A program made the translations under genes and the position numbers. DNA of 64,000 nucleotides from Cypionkella sp. (GTDB lineage Bacteria > Pseudomonadota > Alphaproteobacteria > Rhodobacterales > Rhodobacteraceae): NCBI GenBank assembly GCA_023255415.1, contig JALRIN010000006.1, positions 36,537-100,536 on the forward strand, read 5' to 3'. The stretch's first letter is position 1, and each line of letters starts with the position of its first letter. This document shows, piece after piece, positions 59,806-64,000 of the stretch. Under the pieces are notes generated by a model. That model saw nothing but the letters and a program-made list of their open reading frames with translations, was not told the DNA's origin and made no database searches.

Positions 59806-61506
59806 ATGCCCAAAGCACCGCTTGGCGACAGAATTGATCAGGGGCGCGGGATTGTTCCGGCTGATATCGTGCTGAAAGGCGGGCGGGTGTTTGATCTGAT
59901 CACAGGCGAGTTGGTGCCAAGTGATGTGGCGATCTGTGGCGATTGTATCGTGGGGGTCTTTGGCAACTATACGGGTGTGCGCGAGATTGATGTGCGCGGC
60001 AAGATCCTGGTGCCGGGGTTTATCGACACGCATCTGCATATCGAATCTTCGCTGGTGACACCGTTTGAATTTGACCGCTGCGTCAGCCCGCATGGGGTGA
60101 CAACCGCAATTTGTGATCCGCACGAGATTGCCAATGTCGCAGGGCTGGCGGGGATCAGCTATTTTCTAGAGGCCAGCAGCCGCACGCTGATGGATATTCG
60201 GGTGCAGCTGTCGTCTTGCGTGCCCTCGACCCATATGGAAACCACCGGCGCACGGCTGGAGGCAGGCGATCTGACGCCGCTGATGGATCATCCGCGGGTG
60301 ATCGGTCTGGCAGAGTTCATGAATTACCCCGGTGTCTTGCACCGCGATGCCGGATCAATGGCCAAGTTAGAGGCCTTTCAGGGCCGCCACATTGACGGCC
60401 ATGCGCCCCTGCTGCGCGGCAATGATCTGAACGGCTATATCGCCGCGGGGATTCGCACCGAACACGAGGCCACCAGCTATGACGAGGCTTTGGAAAAGCT
60501 GCGCAAGGGCATGCGGGTGCTGATCCGCGAGGGGTCGGTGTCGAAAGATTTGCACGCGCTGGTGGGGCTGCTGACCGAACGCTTTTCGCCCTATCTGTGT
60601 CTGTGCACCGATGATCGCAACCCTTTGGACATCGGCGAGCAGGGGCATCTGGACTATATGATCCGCACCGCGATTGCTTTGGGGGCCGCACCTTTGGCGG
60701 TTTATCGCGCGGCCTCGCTTTCGGCGGCCGAGGCTTTTGGGCTGAAGGATCGCGGTTTGATTGCACCGGGCAAGCGCGCCGATATTGCGGTGATTGATAC
60801 GCTTGAGGACTGCAATGTTGCGCAGGTCTTTACCGGCGGGGTCGAAATCAGTGCTGCAGCCTTTGCCGCGCGCGAGATCTTGCCACCGGTGGCGCGGCAT
60901 TCGGTCAAGGCGCCGCGGGTCACGGCGGCAGATTTTCGCAGCAGTGGCAATCGGGTCCAGACACCCGTGATCGGGATTATCCCGGGCAAGATCGTCACCG
61001 AACATCTGAGCTATGACATCGCGCCACAAGACGGCGACAAGCGCCCAGACATTGCACGCGATCTGGTGAAAATCGCGGTGATCGAGCGGCACGGGGTCAA
61101 TGGCAACCGCGCCACCGGCTTTGTGAAGGGCTTTGGCTTGCAGCGCGGGGCGATTGGCTCGACGGTTTGTCACGATCATCACAACATCGCGGTGGTGGGG
61201 GCCGACTATGAAGATATGGCGCTGGCGGTGCAGCGTTTGGGCGAGATTGAGGGTGGCTTTGTGGTGGTGCAAGGCGGCCGCGTGCTGGCCGAACTGGCGC
61301 TGCCGATGGCGGGGCTGATGAGCCTGAACAGCTTTGAAGCGGTGCGCGCCGATCTGGTGGATCTGCGCGCAGCGGCCAGATCTTTGGGAGTGGTGCTGGA
61401 GGAGCCGTTTTTGCAACTGGCGTTTTTATGCCTGCCGGTGATCCCGCATTTGAAGATCACCGATCACGGTATGGTGGATGTGGACCGGTTTGAGGTAATG
61501 CCCTGA
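59806..61506 (+). CDS. ade: Adenine deaminase
   Basis: A 566-residue amidohydrolase that turns adenine to hypoxanthine and ammonia. Metal ligands are in GFIDTHLHIESSLVTP (about 66-82); further features are GVTTAICDPHEIANVAG, STHMETTGARLEAGDL, LAEFMNYPGVLHRD and HDHHNIAVVGADYEDM, all typical of bacterial Ade. Full length for the family. A hairpin plus T-run follows the stop. Part of purine salvage or nitrogen release. Confidence 0.95.
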   Translation: MPKAPLGDRIDQGRGIVPADIVLKGGRVFDLITGELVPSDVAICGDCIVGVFGNYTGVREIDVRGKILVPGFIDTHLHIESSLVTPFEFDRCVSPHGVTTAICDPHEIANVAGLAGISYFLEASSRTLMDIRVQLSSCVPSTHMETTGARLEAGDLTPLMDHPRVIGLAEFMNYPGVLHRDAGSMAKLEAFQGRHIDGHAPLLRGNDLNGYIAAGIRTEHEATSYDEALEKLRKGMRVLIREGSVSKDLHALVGLLTERFSPYLCLCTDDRNPLDIGEQGHLDYMIRTAIALGAAPLAVYRAASLSAAEAFGLKDRGLIAPGKRADIAVIDTLEDCNVAQVFTGGVEISAAAFAAREILPPVARHSVKAPRVTAADFRSSGNRVQTPVIGIIPGKIVTEHLSYDIAPQDGDKRPDIARDLVKIAVIERHGVNGNRATGFVKGFGLQRGAIGSTVCHDHHNIAVVGADYEDMALAVQRLGEIEGGFVVVQGGRVLAELALPMAGLMSLNSFEAVRADLVDLRAAARSLGVVLEEPFLQLAFLCLPVIPHLKITDHGMVDVDRFEVMP

Positions 61507-61524
61507 GGTGACAGGGGCTGGCCG

Positions 61525-61570
61525 CCGGGGCGCTGCCCCGGACCCCGGGATATTTTTGCCAAGATGAAGC
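61525..61570 (+). terminator. Terminator after ade, containing dispersed repeat copy 6
   Basis: Stem CCGGGGC-GCT-GCCCCGG (61525-61541), then CCCCGGGATATTTTT and CCAAGATGAAG. The GGGATATTT...CCAAGATGAA core equals the repeat near 1.3, 9.5, 16.8 and 44.9 kb, here read downstream of a plus-strand gene with its T-rich part acting as the U-tract. Confidence 0.8.
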
Positions 61571-61731
61571 TGGCGCGGCGAATTTGTTAGCGGCGGTGCC
61601 GTGTGGCCAAGGTGACTGCTAGGGCCAGCGCTTAGACGAAAAAGGTGGGTAACTTCGTTTTGATTTTGGCGATGAGCCTTGATAGCAACCATTTAATCTA
61701 TTTGGATCTGATGTCTATTTTAGGTGGTAGC

Positions 61732-62260
61732 ATGCCCTTAGCTCTCTACGCTTTTGGTTTATTCTCTACACCCGCAGATGATCCTGCTAACGCTGGATTT
61801 CATGAGCTGAGTGATCTTGTTTTGCAGGCCGTTGACGGGGCACAAGGTTTGATCGCGCGCTCTGGATATGCTTCGGACGGGGAGGGGGCATCTTGGGGGC
61901 TGGAGGTATATCCGAGTTTTAATCGCGAGCGGGGGGATATTTCCTCGCCTACAACGCCCACGCTTTGGCGTGATCTTGAGTCTTTGTTTTTTTACATATT
62001 TCGGAATTCACGCGGATGCCTTGAAGCGTGGGCGAGAATGGTTTGAGGCACCCGACTGGCCACCATTGGTTTTATGGTGGCACCACAAGGAGGGGAACCC
62101 GACCTGGGCAGATGGGGTTGCTCGGCATGCCGAATTGCATACGCAGGGGCCTCGGGCGGGGGAGTTTGATTTCAAGCAGGCCTTTGTTCAACGCGGTGAT
62201 CCGGTCAGATTAGACAAGGGCCGCATCAGCCTTTTGCGCCACTCCCTTCCTTTGCAGTGA
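61732..62260 (+). pseudogene. Frameshifted DUF3291 family gene
   Basis: The N-terminal part (MPLALYAFGLFSTPADDP onward to LWRDLESLFF) and the C-terminal part (TYFGIHADALKRGREWFE, PLVLWWHHKEGNPTWADG) lie in different frames. Dropping one base from the run of seven T at 61987-61993 joins them as one DUF3291 protein of about 175 residues. DUF3291 is a small dimeric alpha/beta-barrel-like family of unknown role. Codon use here looks less GC-biased than in neighbours, which may reflect transfer or loss of selection. A sequencing indel is also possible. Confidence 0.8.
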
Positions 62261-62278
62261 GGCGACGGTTTGTTTTGC

Positions 62279-62929
62279 CTAGCGCAGCACAAGCCCGCCT
62301 TCGGTTTGCAAAAACTGCACCACCGCGTCAATGCCGATGCCATTGCGGATTTGCGCCATGACATAGGGGCGGGGGCCGCGGGCGGTGGCGGTGTCAGATT
62401 GTAGCAAGGCCAGATCGACGCCGACGTAGGGCGCGAGGTCGGTTTTATTGACGACGAGAAGGTCGGAGCGGGTGACGCCGGGGCCGCGTTTGCGGGGGAT
62501 GTCTTGGCCTGCGGCGGTGTCGATGACATAGATCGAGAGGTCTGCAAGTTCGGGCGAAAAGGTGGCGGCCAGGTTGTCGCCGCCGCTTTCGATCAGGATC
62601 AGGTCGAGGTCGGGGAAGGCTTGGCGCAGATCGGCGACGGCGGCAAGGTTGATGCTGGCGTCTTCGCGAATGGCGGTATGCGGGCAGCCGCCCGTTTCAA
62701 CGCCCAAAATGCGCTCTGCTGGCAAGGCGCCACTCACTGTGAGCAGACGCTGATCTTCTTTGGTGTAGATGTCGTTGGTGATGGCGATCAGATCCCAGCG
62801 CGTCCGCATCTCTTTGCAGAGCATCTCCAGCAATGTGGTTTTCCCAGATCCAACAGGACCGCCGATACCCACGCGGAGGGGCGGGAGTTTTTTGGTGCGA
62901 TTGGGTATGTGGTGCAAGGCTGTTGTCAT
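62279..62929 (-). CDS. ureG: Urease accessory protein UreG
   Basis: A 216-residue GTPase. P-loop GGPVGSGKTTLLEMLC (about 22-37), the metal motif GVETGGCPHTAIREDAS (CPH), LILIESGGDNLAATFSPEL and the GTP-specificity motif VVNKTDLAPYVG. It delivers nickel to apo-urease with UreE, UreF and UreD/H. Its ATG overlaps the ureF stop (ATGA). Confidence 0.97.
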   Translation of the reverse strand: MTTALHHIPNRTKKLPPLRVGIGGPVGSGKTTLLEMLCKEMRTRWDLIAITNDIYTKEDQRLLTVSGALPAERILGVETGGCPHTAIREDASINLAAVADLRQAFPDLDLILIESGGDNLAATFSPELADLSIYVIDTAAGQDIPRKRGPGVTRSDLLVVNKTDLAPYVGVDLALLQSDTATARGPRPYVMAQIRNGIGIDAVVQFLQTEGGLVLR

Positions 62930-63627
62930 GATCGAAATAGTCTCGAGTATTGGTGTTCGTGGCGACTCGACAGAATTGCCAAGTACGGTGCAAAGGCAAC
63001 GCGATTCTCCTCCGGGAGCGCAATGGCACGGGCAACAGCAGTGGGTATCGCGCGTGCCAAAGCCATGAGCATGCGTTGACCGGCGCTTTGGCCCAATGGG
63101 ATGGTCTTGATCGCTGCCTGTGTCATGTTCTCAGCCCAGCCGAAGCTGTAGGCGTGTAGGGCGTGGGTGACGCTGACATCGCTGTTGGCGAACGCCAAGG
63201 CCATCATCATCGGTAGCGTGGGGGTTTGGGTCTCAACCCAGCGCGCTTGCGCCGACGTGAGCCGGCTAAGGTTGCGCAGCAGGTCTAAAAGTGAGCGTCC
63301 CATTTGGACCGACTGAAGTCGCATCTCGGCGGTTTCACGCGTCATCAGTACCCATTGGTTGAGACGGGTCGCCTCTGCAAAGTCATTGGTTTCCAAAGCG
63401 GGGATTGCTTTGGCAATCAACGCCATGTCACCGCGCGCTTGGACCAGTTCGAGTTGGGTAGTAAGCCAACCGGTGGCGGAGGCTTCGTTTGTCACCAAGC
63501 CATGGTCGACCGCAGCCTCAAGTCCCTCTGAGTAAGAGAACCCGCCGATAGGCAATGCGGGCGATGCCAGCCATATGAGAGACAGCAGGGCGCTAACAGG
63601 GGCTTCACGCGCTTGTTCAGTGGGCAT
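62926..63627 (-). CDS. ureF: Urease accessory protein UreF
   Basis: A 233-residue all-helical protein: WLASPALPIGGFSYSEGLEA near the N-terminus, later FGWAENMTQAAIKTIPLGQSA. UreF gates GTP hydrolysis and nickel transfer by UreG. Several in-frame ATGs (63642, 63633, 63627) overlap the ureE end; I chose the last, MPTEQAREAP, because the others add only MVIMV. No clear RBS, so it is probably coupled to ureE. Confidence 0.93.
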   Translation of the reverse strand: MPTEQAREAPVSALLSLIWLASPALPIGGFSYSEGLEAAVDHGLVTNEASATGWLTTQLELVQARGDMALIAKAIPALETNDFAEATRLNQWVLMTRETAEMRLQSVQMGRSLLDLLRNLSRLTSAQARWVETQTPTLPMMMALAFANSDVSVTHALHAYSFGWAENMTQAAIKTIPLGQSAGQRMLMALARAIPTAVARAIALPEENRVAFAPYLAILSSRHEHQYSRLFRS

Positions 63628-64000
63628 GACCATGATCACCATAGGCACCGCTCTCAGGCTCAAAGGGTGCCGAGATCTCATGAACAATCAAATGCATGGC
63701 GCGCAGCATTTCGGCCAGCACATGATCGGGTTCAATTTTGAGGTGATCGGGCTTGAGCTCAATCGGTACGTGGCGATTCCCGAGGTGATAAGCCGCGCGC
63801 ACCAAATCAAACGGCGTGCCGTGCGTGGTGCAGGGTGTGATCCGCAGGACAGTTTGTGGGGCCGATTGAACGCAAATCAGTCGACCGTCCTCGGCAACCA
63901 AGATATCACCACCGCGTGCGGTTGTGCCTCTCGGCAGGAATACGGCGATGGCCACGCCAGCTTCCGTGTGCGCGTCGAAGCGGCTTTTTTGGCGGGTATC
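63617..64000 (-). CDS. ureE: Urease accessory protein UreE (5' end beyond window)
   Basis: The frame is open to the right edge; 127 residues are present. Visible features: RQKSRFDAHT then VFLPRGTTARGGDILVAEDG (UreE N-domain), and the C-terminal nickel-chaperone domain AYHLGNRHVPIEL, HVLAEMLRAMHLIVHE with a short His-rich tail DHGHAH. A GTG at 63955 is not the true start because homology continues upstream of it. Urease structural genes probably lie further right. Confidence 0.92.
   Translation of the reverse strand, partial: DTRQKSRFDAHTEAGVAIAVFLPRGTTARGGDILVAEDGRLICVQSAPQTVLRITPCTTHGTPFDLVRAAYHLGNRHVPIELKPDHLKIEPDHVLAEMLRAMHLIVHEISAPFEPESGAYGDHGHAH

Noticed and set aside
60367..61416. 349-codon minus-strand frame opposite ade
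   Set aside because: Lies inside the highly conserved adenine deaminase gene; the product is Gln/His/Arg-rich without motifs.
63617..63955. UreE as a complete 112-residue protein from the GTG at 63955
   Set aside because: The UreE N-domain pattern continues upstream of the GTG (RQKSRFDAHT), with no stop before the window edge, so the gene is cut by the edge.
1..64000. CRISPR arrays, tRNA or rRNA genes, transposases, phage genes
   Set aside because: I looked for regularly spaced repeats, cloverleaf patterns with CCA-type ends, and integrase or transposase motifs and saw none. A tRNA scan would be the decisive check.

Overview
The window looks like a chromosomal segment of an alphaproteobacterium of the Rhodobacteraceae/Roseobacter type. 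The evidence is high G+C by eye and tightly overlapping ATGA/TGATG operons. It also includes an rpsU gene divergent from a COQ9-family gene, an frc-type sugar ABC operon, an Lrp/ald pair, a fused mrpA/B antiporter operon, and a dispersed intergenic element (core GGGATATTT-N3-CCAAGATGAAA) that I associate with this family. I see no phage, transposase, CRISPR array, rRNA or tRNA. The content is mostly core metabolism and transport.

Layout. 1-4.6 kb (minus): the 5' part of a mandelate-racemase-like enzyme runs off the left edge. Next comes a compact operon of three alpha/beta hydrolases around a PLP-dependent dehydratase. 4.7-9.1 kb (plus): an ABC exporter, a BON-LysM protein and an acyl-CoA synthetase. 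9.1-12.9 kb: a frameshifted GFA gene, a 30-residue membrane microprotein, another hydrolase, gabD and a secreted peptidoglycan-binding protein. 12.9-18.3 kb (minus): a small heat-shock protein, a trypsin-like protease and glycolate oxidase glcD-glcE-glcF. 18.4-25.7 kb: a DUF599 protein facing a four-gene MoxR / DUF58 / DUF4159 / VWA-like membrane cluster.

25.7-32.2 kb (plus): DUF1285, hydroxypyruvate isomerase, an NDUFS6-like zinc protein, polA, a cupin and a flavin amine oxidase. 32.2-35.6 kb: DUF1203, HIT, and a GT14-like glycosyltransferase divergent from a family-2 sulfotransferase. 35.7-38.5 kb (minus): a secreted phosphoesterase and quinone oxidoreductase-COQ9, divergent from rpsU. 38.9-42.3 kb: aquaporin-arsC, an Lrp regulator divergent from ald, and mscL. 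42.5-46.0 kb (minus): a tandem aldehyde dehydrogenase and deoC. 46.2-53.2 kb: nhaD converging on mrpABCDEFG. 53.4-58.8 kb: a ROK regulator and RbsD/FucU mutarotase divergent from frcBCAK. 58.8-64 kb: an EamA exporter, adenine deaminase, a frameshifted DUF3291 gene and the urease accessory genes ureG, ureF and ureE (partial).

How the genes fit together. Several blocks form physiological units: glycolate to glyoxylate (glcDEF, with hyi nearby), deoxyribose catabolism (deoC plus ALDH), Na+/pH homeostasis (nhaD plus Mrp), nitrogen release (ald, ade, urease maturation) and sugar uptake (frc). Regulatory DNA that looks real includes a 9-bp inverted repeat ahead of gabD, two 10-bp arms exactly 42 bp apart between lrp and ald, a TetR-like palindrome ahead of deoC, and a 7-bp inverted repeat ahead of frcB. 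A hairpin touches the rpsU start codon. Two genes are each broken by one extra base in a homopolymer, which could be true decay or sequencing error. I found no clearly unprecedented system. The best candidates for unexplored biology are the glycosyltransferase/sulfotransferase pair, the MoxR-DUF58-DUF4159 cluster and the triple-hydrolase/dehydratase operon.
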